Below are positions 7,602 through 13,623 of a stretch of 13,796 bases of DNA, one piece after another. The translations under genes and the position numbers were made by a program. Source of the stretch: an uncultured Dorea sp. (GTDB lineage: Bacteria > Bacillota > Clostridia > Lachnospirales > Lachnospiraceae); assembly GCA_910584575.1 (NCBI GenBank), contig CAJUBG010000075.1, positions 1 through 13,796 on the forward strand. Reading direction: 5' to 3'. Under the pieces are notes generated by a model. It saw only the letters and a program-made list of their open reading frames with translations. It did not search any database and was not told the origin of the DNA. Position 1 is the stretch's first letter, and each line of letters begins with the position of its first letter.

Positions 7602-7634
7602 AAAGGACCCAGAAGAAAACTTCGGGGGTCTTTT
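7602..7634 (-). terminator. Terminator-like hairpin in the vanZ leader
   Basis: The stem pairs AAAGGACCC with GGGTCTTTT (one G-U pair), and an inner GAAG/CTTC stem closes an AAAA loop. Read on the minus strand it is followed by TTTTTCTTTTC, a good U-tract. It lies about 80 bases before the vanZ-like start, which is where an attenuator or the 3' end of a small RNA would sit. On the plus strand a shorter TTTTCTTT tract follows, so it could act in both directions. Confidence 0.55.
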
Positions 7635-7718
7635 CTTTGTTGAAAATAATCTGAAGGTTGAAATGAAAACACAAATTTCGGGGGGAATGCTTTACAGCAT
7701 ATTTTGTGTTCCATATAC

Positions 7719-7747
7719 AATATACCATGAAGCAGAACCTTTTGAAA
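7719..7747 (-). promoter_or_regulatory. Possible vanZ / leader-RNA promoter
   Basis: On the minus strand an extended -10, TGG followed by TATATT (hexamer 7719-7724), lies 17 bases from a weak -35 TTTCAA (7742-7747). Transcription would start near 7711, right at the nested inverted repeat, and run about 190 bases to the vanZ-like start. Confidence 0.35.
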
Positions 7748-7778
7748 TGGTTTTTGCGGACAGAATTTTGTGAAATAA

Positions 7779-7807
7779 TTGTGCTTGAGACACAAAAATG
7801 TTATACT
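7779..7807 (+). promoter_or_regulatory. Promoter of the PucR-type regulator
   Basis: TTGTGC (7779-7784), a 17-base spacer and TATACT (7802-7807) precede the regulator gene, with an expected leader of about 65 bases. The flanking TTGTG/CACAA motifs could serve as an operator for autoregulation, but that is a guess. Confidence 0.5.
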
Positions 7808-7879
7808 ATATGCAAATATGCAGTTAATTTGTGCCGATATCTGGGCGGCTAAAGGGATAAAAAGGGTTGGTGAATTAGG

Positions 7880-9019
7880 ATGGCGGTTGCATTAAAGGAA
7901 TTGTATGCGGCAATTTCGCCGCAGTATCATGTAAGATTACACACGGAAAGCTGCTTCGACAAAATGATTGCGTGGACCCATGTGGTAGAGGATATTGAGT
8001 TCATCTCGTCTCTGCATGGAGAGGAGTTGGTATTCTTTTCCGGCCTTAGCTGTACCTCCGAAGAATGGCTTAGAAGGTATATCACAGAGCTTGACAGACA
8101 CCATGTAGGCGGGCTGATTATGTCATTTCGGGGAGAGGAAACATTTTCAAGAGAGATTATAGACTACTGTAATGAGATTCATTTCCCTATATTTTCAGCC
8201 TCCTGGACAACGCCGTATATAGATATTATGCGTCTGTTTGCGGAGATACTTCTAAAGAATGAGCAGCGGGAGACGAATCTGATTGCGGCGCTTAAGAATG
8301 CAATCTATTATCCGGAGAATGAAGGCTCTTATCTGAGCCATTTTGAGAGAAATGGATTTCTGAGGGATATGGAATATATTGTGGTGATTCTTAGCTGCCA
8401 TACCTATGACGAGGAGACGGGAAATGAGCAGCTTAACAAGATTGAAAAGTCTATGAGGTTTATTCTCGAAAATATGATTGCATATGAGGAGAATGGGAGG
8501 CTTATTATTCTGACGGCGGGCTGCCCGCTTCAGAAGGTTCAGAAGGAATTTCGGAAGCTGTGCAGGAAAGATTCTAATGTTTATGCAGGAATCGGTACGC
8601 TGGCGGAGGGGATAAAGGATATCCACAGATCCCATGAGAATGCATATACGGCGTACAGGCTGACTAAGACTGCAATTCCCCGAAACTTATTGAGTTATGA
8701 CGAACTGGGGATTTACAAGATTCTGGCGGATGTGAAGGAGGCGGCGATTTATCCGGAATTTGTGAAGGAGACTGTTGGCGAGCTGATAAAGTACGACAGG
8801 GAAAATCATACGGATTATATGAATATTTTGGGAGTGTATTTTGAAAATGACTGTAGCGCGGTACATACGGCGCAGGCGTTGTACTGCCATAAGAATACAC
8901 TGGCTTATAAGCTTAATAAGATTAAGAAGGTTTTGGGATATGATATATTGAAGAATGAGAACAGGGTGAAGATTATGGTAGCAATCTATATCCTGCGGCT
9001 TGGGACGGGGTATTTTTGA
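7880..9019 (+). CDS. PucR-family transcriptional regulator
   Basis: A 379-residue cytoplasmic regulator. The N-terminal region (about 1-125) resembles the shortened PucR/CdaR ligand-sensing domain. A central CdaR GGDEF-like domain follows (about 160-270). The C-terminus carries the PucR HTH_30 domain, with NDCSAVHTAQALYCHKNTLA (about 325-344) and LNKIKKVLGYDI just after. Family members control purine, sugar-acid or amino-acid use; no metabolic genes are adjacent, so the regulon cannot be named. The Shine-Dalgarno is weak (AGGG about 15 bases upstream, TTAGG adjacent), so expression may be low. It has its own promoter and is followed by the tRNA-Cys promoter without a visible terminator of its own. 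Confidence 0.88.
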   Translation: MAVALKELYAAISPQYHVRLHTESCFDKMIAWTHVVEDIEFISSLHGEELVFFSGLSCTSEEWLRRYITELDRHHVGGLIMSFRGEETFSREIIDYCNEIHFPIFSASWTTPYIDIMRLFAEILLKNEQRETNLIAALKNAIYYPENEGSYLSHFERNGFLRDMEYIVVILSCHTYDEETGNEQLNKIEKSMRFILENMIAYEENGRLIILTAGCPLQKVQKEFRKLCRKDSNVYAGIGTLAEGIKDIHRSHENAYTAYRLTKTAIPRNLLSYDELGIYKILADVKEAAIYPEFVKETVGELIKYDRENHTDYMNILGVYFENDCSAVHTAQALYCHKNTLAYKLNKIKKVLGYDILKNENRVKIMVAIYILRLGTGYF

Positions 9020-9048
9020 AAATTTTATAAAAACAAGGGAATTAAGTC

Positions 9049-9077
9049 TTGACGAAATGAAAAGCATTTGTTATACT
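9049..9077 (+). promoter_or_regulatory. tRNA-Cys promoter
   Basis: TTGACG (9049-9054), a 17-base spacer and TATACT (9072-9077) form a strong promoter. The expected start is near 9084, giving a 5' leader of about 36 bases to be removed by RNase P. Confidence 0.8.
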
Positions 9078-9119
9078 AAACAGGTGCTTGAGTGTAATGC
9101 ATGTCAGATAATGTGATAA

Positions 9120-9191
9120 GGCGCAGTAGCCAAGTGGTAAGGCATGGGTCTGCAACACCCTGATTCACCGGTTCAAATCCGGTCTGCGCCT
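9120..9191 (+). tRNA. tRNA-Cys (anticodon GCA)
   Basis: A 72-base cloverleaf. The acceptor stem GGCGCAG pairs with CTGCGCC (9184-9190) with discriminator T9191, the cysteine identity base. The D-stem is GCC/GGC, the anticodon loop CTGCAAC with GCA at 9152-9154, and the T-arm ACCGG-TTCAAAT-CCGGT. The outermost anticodon-stem pair is T-T (9145/9161). CCA is not encoded. The integrase remnant lies immediately 3', as expected when an element has integrated at a tRNA gene end. Confidence 0.97.
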
Positions 9192-9203
9192 CTTGTTTAA
9201 GAG

Positions 9204-9243
9204 GAAGGAAACGTTGGAAAATCAACGTTTCCTTCATTTTTTA
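9204..9243 (+). terminator. tRNA-Cys terminator
   Basis: A perfect 13-bp stem, GAAGGAAACGTTG (9204-9216) with CAACGTTTCCTTC (9223-9235), has a 6-base loop GAAAAT and is followed by ATTTTTTA. It is a textbook intrinsic terminator 12 bases after the tRNA. Confidence 0.92.
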
Positions 9244-9277
9244 TGTATTCAAAAGTTGATTACTCTTGATTACACTC

Positions 9278-9928
9278 TTATATATCTAAGATATCTGTCA
9301 TGATTTGGCTTGCTTGTTCATCGGCTTTCTTCTGGCGGATGTAGTGAAAGGTGGTTCTTGTATCGCTATGCCCTAGGAAGGTTGATAACTGGTTTATCTT
9401 TACACCGCCCTCGTAAAGCGTTGTAGCCATGGTAAAACGTATCTGGTGGCTTGACCTGTATGGAATGTCCAATGCTTCGCAAGCGTTCTTTAAATGCCTG
9501 TTAAACGTGCCGCCAAAGATTGGTTTCCCATTCTGCATGAAAAGATATTCACCTTCGGAATACAACTGCATAGTTTCTTGGACTATTTCTTGAGCCTTTC
9601 TTGTAAGTGGGATAGAGCGAAACCCTTCTTTCTGATTCCCCTTAATCCGTTCTTCAACCGTGTATTCCGTTTTCCCAAATGATAAATCATCATTCATTTT
9701 CTGGCGACGTTGGGTAGAACGGTTGATAAATATTTCATTGCCGTGGATATCCTCTTTTTTGATGGAAACTAATTCGCCTATCCGTAAGCAGAGATAAAAG
9801 GCTAACTTAATCGCTTGCGAATACACATCTTTTTTACAAGACAAATATTCTAAAATCTATTTACGTTCTTCCTCGGTATAGTTCTGCTTATTGGAAGAAG
9901 TAGGCTTGCAACGTGTCTTGGGCGTAAT
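9278..9928 (-). pseudogene. Tyrosine recombinase (phage-type integrase), N-terminally deleted
   Basis: The catalytic domain is complete over the last 188 residues (9278-9844). It holds R21 in LRIGEL, H133 and R136 in HQIRF, H159 in LGHSD and the nucleophile Y168 in FHYIR, numbered from residue 1 at 9844. Upstream, the same frame continues with integrase-like linker sequence (NYTEEERK) to a TAG at 9857-9859, one transition from CAG, followed in phase by ILEYL. Farther upstream the frame runs back to about 9928 (ITPKTRCKP) and then meets azlC sequence. The arm-binding and core-binding domains are missing, and there is no start codon with a Shine-Dalgarno, so I call it inactive. Its 3' end lies 87 bases from tRNA-Cys, consistent with an element that once integrated there. 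Confidence 0.85.
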
Positions 9929-10646
9929 TACAATAAAAATAAAGAAATCCTTTTGCAAGATGTCCCCGCAAGCCGGTCAGTGCAGCCCAAATTGCCAGCA
10001 TAGCGGGAATAATAAAATCGTCCGAGCCGAATACAATCAGGCAGAGCAGGGAAATCCCCACTCCTGCAAATGCGCTGGTATGGCGTTTTTCTTTTAACCA
10101 TTGCACCATAAAAATCACAACGAACATGGCAGACATAACAAAGTCAAGACCTTTTGTGTTGAAGTGGATCAGAGAACCGGAGATGCCGCCCAGGGTGGCG
10201 CCGGAAAACCAGTAAAAATGATTGAGTAGCGTTACAAAAAACATGAACCAGTTCCGGTCCACGTCCTCCGGCACCTTCGCAGTATAGTTGATAGAAAAAC
10301 TCTCATCGCACATCCCGAAAATCAGGTAGGGCTTTTTCCAGCCTGTGCCCTTGTACTTATCCAGCATGGAGATGCCGTAAAAAAGATGGCGTGCATTAAT
10401 CATCAAGGTCATGGTCAGTGCTTGCAACGGATTAAATGTCCCAAGAAGCATATTGACCGCTACAAATTCTACAGAACCGGCAAAAATAGTCAGGCTCATC
10501 AGCATAGGATACCAGAAGCCAAAGCCGGACACGTTCATATAGATGCCATAAGTCAGACCCAGAAACCAGAACCCGGCAAAAATGGGAATGGTATGGGGGA
10601 AGGCGCTGCGAAACGCCCTTTGGATGGTTTTTCTTTTACTCTGCAT
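9888..10646 (-). CDS. azlC: AzlC-family branched-chain amino acid exporter subunit, chimeric C-terminus
   Basis: A 252-residue membrane protein strongly resembling AzlC (YgaZ), the large subunit of branched-chain amino acid exporters. It has FPHTIPIFAGFWFLGLTYG near the N-terminus, the conserved NARHLFYG (about 85-92), FGMCDESF (about 111-118) and SDDFIIPAMLAI near the C-terminus. The start is the ATG at 10646, matching the usual family N-terminus; the in-frame TTG at 10661 has no better ribosome site, and neither has a good one. After about residue 235 the sequence loses family character and becomes AT-rich, running through the integrase remnant in another frame to a stop at 9888. Its small partner azlD, normally next, is absent. 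It may be folded but non-functional in export. Confidence 0.8.
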   Translation of the reverse strand: MQSKRKTIQRAFRSAFPHTIPIFAGFWFLGLTYGIYMNVSGFGFWYPMLMSLTIFAGSVEFVAVNMLLGTFNPLQALTMTLMINARHLFYGISMLDKYKGTGWKKPYLIFGMCDESFSINYTAKVPEDVDRNWFMFFVTLLNHFYWFSGATLGGISGSLIHFNTKGLDFVMSAMFVVIFMVQWLKEKRHTSAFAGVGISLLCLIVFGSDDFIIPAMLAIWAALTGLRGHLAKGFLYFYCNYAQDTLQAYFFQ

Positions 10647-10668
10647 AAAGGAATCTCGCAATGACTTC

Positions 10669-11106
10669 TTAAATTTTTGATAATATTCCGGGAATATCTA
10701 GTTCCATTGCTATTTCATTTGTATTTTTTAAAGTACATATATTACTAATGAAGTTATTAACGAAAGGACTCTTGCCATTCTGTAAAATATTATCAAATGG
10801 TTCTATAGAAAGAACTCTGTCAACGAGAAGGCCTATTTTTCTGGAATCTTTTGAAATAATAATCATCATAGAATTTCTATCTGAAATTCCCGTATTATTC
10901 AATTCTAATAAAATCGCCAGGTCTATCATTGCAATATTTCGACTATAAGAATTACATATTCCAGATATGTATGCAGGTGAATGAGGGACAGTTCTCTTTA
11001 TTTCTGGTATAGGAACAATATCCGAAACATATGCTCCAGATATCAGAAGCATAATGTTATGAACACTGGAAATTATATAAATAGAACCTGAATTTTCACT
11101 TTCCAT
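10669..11106 (-). CDS. Stand-alone CheW-like domain protein
   Basis: A 145-residue AT-rich gene product matching the CheW fold in outline: an early beta strand, HSPAYISGICNSYSRNIAMIDLAILLEL (about 42-69) in place of the RGLINLRGKVVPVIDL core, and KIGLLVDRVLSIE (about 90-102) in place of the IGLLVDEVLEV strand. CheW couples receptors to CheA in chemotaxis arrays, but no chemotaxis, flagellar or kinase gene is nearby. The start ATG has GAGAGGAG 5-6 bases upstream, and promoter-like repeats lie beyond. Its stop is 22 bases before the azlC ATG. Low GC compared with azlC suggests a different origin. It could be an adaptor for an unlinked receptor or a co-opted regulatory scaffold. Confidence 0.7.
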   Translation of the reverse strand: MESENSGSIYIISSVHNIMLLISGAYVSDIVPIPEIKRTVPHSPAYISGICNSYSRNIAMIDLAILLELNNTGISDRNSMMIIISKDSRKIGLLVDRVLSIEPFDNILQNGKSPFVNNFISNICTLKNTNEIAMELDIPGILSKI

Positions 11107-11124
11107 AAAAACTCTCCTCTCACG

Positions 11125-11159
11125 TAGAAAATATTTTCTATTATAATGCCTATTATAAT
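11125..11159. promoter_or_regulatory. Palindrome and direct repeats upstream of the CheW-like gene
   Basis: TAGAAAATATTTTCTA (11125-11140) is a perfect 16-bp palindrome. Overlapping it, CTATTATAAT occurs twice (11138-11147 and 11150-11159), 12 bp apart. On the minus strand these supply TATAAT-type -10 boxes upstream of the CheW-like start. An operator-plus-promoter function is inference. Confidence 0.45.
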
Positions 11160-11166
11160 AATAGAG

Positions 11167-11991
11167 TCAAGCAAAATCCGAAATATTTTCAAAGATGATC
11201 TGATTTGAGATTTGTATTTCACTATGGTTGATACCGAAAACATGTTCGCTTAAAATCATATTGGAAACAATTGCTGTAAAATTACCAGATGGGAAATCTG
11301 GTTCGTCTTGAATCAGTTGGATAAGATGATTCATAGGAAGCCAGCCGGTTGTTTTAATCTGTTTGCATAAAAACCGGCCAATAGGAATGGTAAAAACACA
11401 TTCATCGTTATAATTTTTTAAAATCTCACAATAAATATAGAGAATAGCGGGCATGTGCTCCTCAAATCGTACGATGACTCCGCAAGGTGAAACCGGCTGC
11501 ATTTTCTTTTTTTCCGCATATAAGGATAAAGAGGTATTTAAATGTTTCAACATTTGTAAATTGTCTAAATCATCTGACCATTTTTTTATAAGAAAGTGTC
11601 TTTCTGGAAAATCTCGCATATAGACATCTTTTCTGGTTTTATACTCATGATTAAGCTCCTGGCATTTCAGTAGATATTCAAGTTTTTCCAGTCCTGATTT
11701 GATGTCCTCCATTTTCTGCATGGCTATTCTGCGGCCGTCTTCCAAAAGTTTCTGTCCCATAATTATATTATTATTTTGATATTGTTTTAAATCTTTTAAT
11801 GGAATACCGATATCTATACACCAAAGGATGGTATCCAGTATGAGCAGTTGTTCAGCGGAATAATAGCGATATTTCGTTGAAGGATCAATATAGGCTGGAA
11901 GAAGCACTCCAATCTTTTCATAATACCGTAATGAATTGATGTTAATATTTCTTAATTTCGCAAACTCACTTATTGTAAAATAATTTTCCAT
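11167..11991 (-). CDS. MerR-family transcriptional regulator
   Basis: A 274-residue regulator. The N-terminal winged helix is clear: YFTISEFAKLRNININSLRYYEKIGVL (4-30) then YRYYSAEQLLILDTI (about 42-56). A coiled-coil dimerisation helix follows (about 75-115), then a C-terminal domain of about 150 residues that loosely resembles the effector-binding (GyrI-like) domain of BltR/BmrR-type multidrug regulators. The start ATG has AAGGA about 10 bases upstream. MerR activators usually control a nearby transporter; none is intact here. The CheW-like and azlC genes lie downstream on the same strand after 60 bases and are the only obvious candidates. AT-rich like its CheW-like neighbour. Confidence 0.85.
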   Translation of the reverse strand: MENYFTISEFAKLRNININSLRYYEKIGVLLPAYIDPSTKYRYYSAEQLLILDTILWCIDIGIPLKDLKQYQNNNIIMGQKLLEDGRRIAMQKMEDIKSGLEKLEYLLKCQELNHEYKTRKDVYMRDFPERHFLIKKWSDDLDNLQMLKHLNTSLSLYAEKKKMQPVSPCGVIVRFEEHMPAILYIYCEILKNYNDECVFTIPIGRFLCKQIKTTGWLPMNHLIQLIQDEPDFPSGNFTAIVSNMILSEHVFGINHSEIQISNQIIFENISDFA

Positions 11992-12065
11992 AATTGTTAT
12001 TTCCTTTGCATTTTAGTATTACAGTCGGTGGCAGTTATAGTTTTGTGCAGGTATGTCAATGTATA

Positions 12066-12092
12066 CTTAACGAACTACTAATGTTCGTTAAG
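12066..12092. promoter_or_regulatory. 10-bp perfect inverted repeat upstream of the MerR gene
   Basis: CTTAACGAAC (12066-12075) and GTTCGTTAAG (12083-12092) flank a 7-base centre and overlap the stop codon of the AraC fragment. Outer TATA arms extend the symmetry with one base of slip. Neither side has a U-tract, so an operator is more likely than a terminator. A TTGACA hexamer lies just beyond on the minus strand (12054-12059), reading toward the MerR gene. Confidence 0.45.
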
Positions 12093-12522
12093 GTATATTC
12101 TGACGATATTCTCGCGGAGACATATGATAAAATTCGCGGAAAACACGGTTAAAGGTTCTTTGGCTTTCAAAACCAGAGTTCAAGAGTATTTCTGTAATTG
12201 GTTGGCTGGTATGTTTTAACAAGGCACAGGCGTAGTCAAGACGGACCGAATTCAGATATTGGTTAAAATTGCGGTGAAATGTACCAGAAAAGACTCTGGA
12301 AAGAACATATGGGCTGCAACCCAGATCATGAGCCATACAAGACAAAGTAACAGACTCTTTAAAAATGTGGAGAAATATGGCGAGATTTCTGATGATGTAT
12401 TTCAAGAGTAGATTCTGTATTTTCGTAAATTGGCAGCATAATCTTTGAACCTCCTTGCAAGATTTGGCTGGTTTTTGTTTTGATATGGCAAGAATTATAA
12501 AACAAAAGGCAATATAATGCAA
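12088..12522 (-). pseudogene. AraC-family regulator fragment (DNA-binding domain only)
   Basis: The last 90 residues are a complete AraC double helix-turn-helix domain: VTLSCMAHDLGCSPYVLSRV, then LNSVRLDYACALLKHTSQPI, and the closing RTFNRVFREFYHMSPREYR. The preceding 50 residues resemble the linker helix region of cupin-type AraC regulators. The sensory N-terminal domain is missing. The nominal start is a TTG at 12522 without a Shine-Dalgarno, and the frame stays open a short way upstream into the antisense of the small ORF at 12553. A 5'-truncated remnant is most likely, though a free-standing DNA-binding domain protein cannot be excluded. Confidence 0.75.
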
Positions 12523-12552
12523 CTGTAAATAAATCAGAGGAGGTAATACAGA

Positions 12553-12636
12553 ATGTTTAAAATGATGAAAAATATATATGTGAAATCATGGGAGTTTTAC
12601 TCAAAGCTTTATGAAAAAAGCATTCTTGTAAAATAG
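12553..12636 (+). CDS. 27-residue cationic small protein, unrecognised
   Basis: A 27-codon ORF starting MFKMMKNIYVKSWEFY and ending YEKSILVK. It is supported by AGAGGAGG (12536-12543) 9 bases before the ATG, the best ribosome binding site in this half of the window, and by a terminator hairpin 28 bases after its stop. The peptide has six Lys against two Glu, with aromatic residues spaced so that a helix would be amphipathic; there is no leader-type cleavage site. A TATAAT at 12513-12518 could be its -10, with no good -35. It runs opposite to the two AraC fragments that flank it. I do not recognise the family and infer no function beyond possible membrane or protein binding. Confidence 0.55.
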   Translation: MFKMMKNIYVKSWEFYSKLYEKSILVK

Positions 12637-12663
12637 CATGGAAAACAAAAAGAGGCGCAAAAG

Positions 12664-12704
12664 AGCAGGTATTCAGATGAAGAAGTTCATCACATATACC
12701 TGCT
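12664..12704 (+). terminator. Nested hairpin terminator after the small ORF
   Basis: AGCAGGTAT (12664-12672) pairs with ATACCTGCT (12696-12704), and an inner GATGAA/TTCATC stem closes a GAAG loop. TCTTTTTATTT follows on the plus strand. It lies between the small ORF and the converging AraC fragment, whose stop is at 12710, and may serve both. Confidence 0.7.
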
Positions 12705-12709
12705 TCTTT

Positions 12710-13000
12710 TTATTTCTGTATATTTTTCCGATACTGCAAGGGAGTCATCCCGTATTTTTTCTTGAATACGTTCTGAAAATAAGATTGACTGGAAAAGCAC
12801 AGATAGCTGCTGATTTCGCTTAAAGGTTTATTTGTATAAGTGAGGAGGCTTTTTGCTTCTTCCAGCTTGCAGCGCATGATAAAGCTGCTGATATCGAATC
12901 CAAGCACCTTTTTAAATTTTTTTGTTATATAGGATCGGCTGCGTCTAATAAAAGCTGCCACATCGTCCACATGAATTTCCTTATTCGGATGTTGGGTGGC
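12710..13000 (-). pseudogene. Second AraC-family C-terminal fragment
   Basis: The last 86 residues, nominally from a GTG at 12970, carry most of an AraC DNA-binding domain: RSRSYITKKFKKVLGFDISS, then RCKLEEAKSLLTYTNKPLSE, and the closing YFQNVFKKKYGMTPLQYRK. The same frame continues upstream through HPNKEIHVDDVAAF, the normal start of the first helix-turn-helix, to about 13000, where it runs into DNA-ligase sequence. No N-terminal sensory domain and no ribosome site are present. It differs clearly from the AraC fragment at 12088, so the two are not a simple duplication. Confidence 0.75.
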
Positions 13001-13623
13001 AAGAAATAGACGCAGCGTTTGGCGCAGGTTTCTGGATTCAGGCTCCGTACTGTGCCTGAGACAAGATTGCGCGCATTGCGGAATTTCTTTCCGTTGCTGT
13101 CTGTGAGTGTTTCCTTCAGGCGTTCAAAGTCATTGATGTGGATGTAGGATTCCCCGGTGATAACCAGGCGTTTCTGGTAAGGGATTGATAAGGGGACATT
13201 CTGATAGGCAGGGAGATTGTGGGTAACTTCTTTGCCAACTTCTCCATTTCCACGGGTGGAAGCCTGTATCAGATGCCCGTCCTCATACACCAGCTTGGTA
13301 GTAAGCCCGTCCAGCTTCAGCATCAGTAATGCCGGGTTCCTGGCAAGAAGCGCTGTGCTCTCTGTTACCTGCTTGGTCTTATCTAAGGAAAGCAAAGGGA
13401 TGGGATGCTGCACTTTTGAAAGGCTGCTGACCGGGTAATAGCCGACTGTCTGTGTCGGGGAATTGGAGATGATGAATCCGGTCTCCGTTTCCAGATGTTG
13501 AAGATCATCGAATAGCTGGTCATATTCTTTGTCTGTGATCGTCGGCGCGTTTAGGTTATAATAAACATTCCTATGCTCATTTAATTCCTGCACCAGAGAT
13601 GTGATTTTCTGAATCTGGTTCAT
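12925..13623 (-). pseudogene. NAD-dependent DNA ligase N-terminal fragment
   Basis: The reading frame encodes 232 residues. The first 207 or so match the LigA adenylation region: a Ia-like start with YYNLNAPTITDKEYDQLFDD (21-40), HPIPLLSLDKTK (73-84), the nucleotide-binding motif KLDG with catalytic K103, TRGNGEVGKEVTHNL (about 118-132), ITGESYIH (about 150-157) and the NPETCAKRCVYFL stretch. After that the frame reads out-of-phase AraC DNA and ends. The remaining adenylation motifs, OB fold, zinc finger, HhH and BRCT domains are absent, against about 650-670 residues in full LigA, so it cannot be a complete ligase. The start has AAAGGA 8 bases upstream. The sequence is a divergent, probably secondary, ligase rather than the housekeeping one. 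Confidence 0.8.

Larger units (their letters stand above)
7523..7879. other. 357-base intergenic region with hairpins and two divergent promoters
   Basis: No credible gene is seen on either strand; the short open frames here lack start signals and family resemblance. The region holds, from left to right, the ribosome binding site of the vanZ-like gene, a terminator-like hairpin (7602-7634), a nested inverted repeat (outer arms AACACAAA at 7668-7675 and TTTGTGTT at 7703-7710, inner arms ATGCT and AGCAT around TTAC), a possible minus-strand promoter (7719-7747), and the promoter of the PucR-type regulator (7779-7807). Confidence 0.7.

Noticed and set aside
7537..7795. Open reading frames of 63-76 residues on the minus strand in the intergenic region
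   Set aside because: They run across the hairpins and the PucR promoter, have no Shine-Dalgarno and resemble no family.
12638..12823. A 61-residue plus-strand ORF with a hydrophobic N-terminus
   Set aside because: It spans the terminator hairpin and is antisense to the AraC HTH domain; its ATG has no suitable ribosome site.
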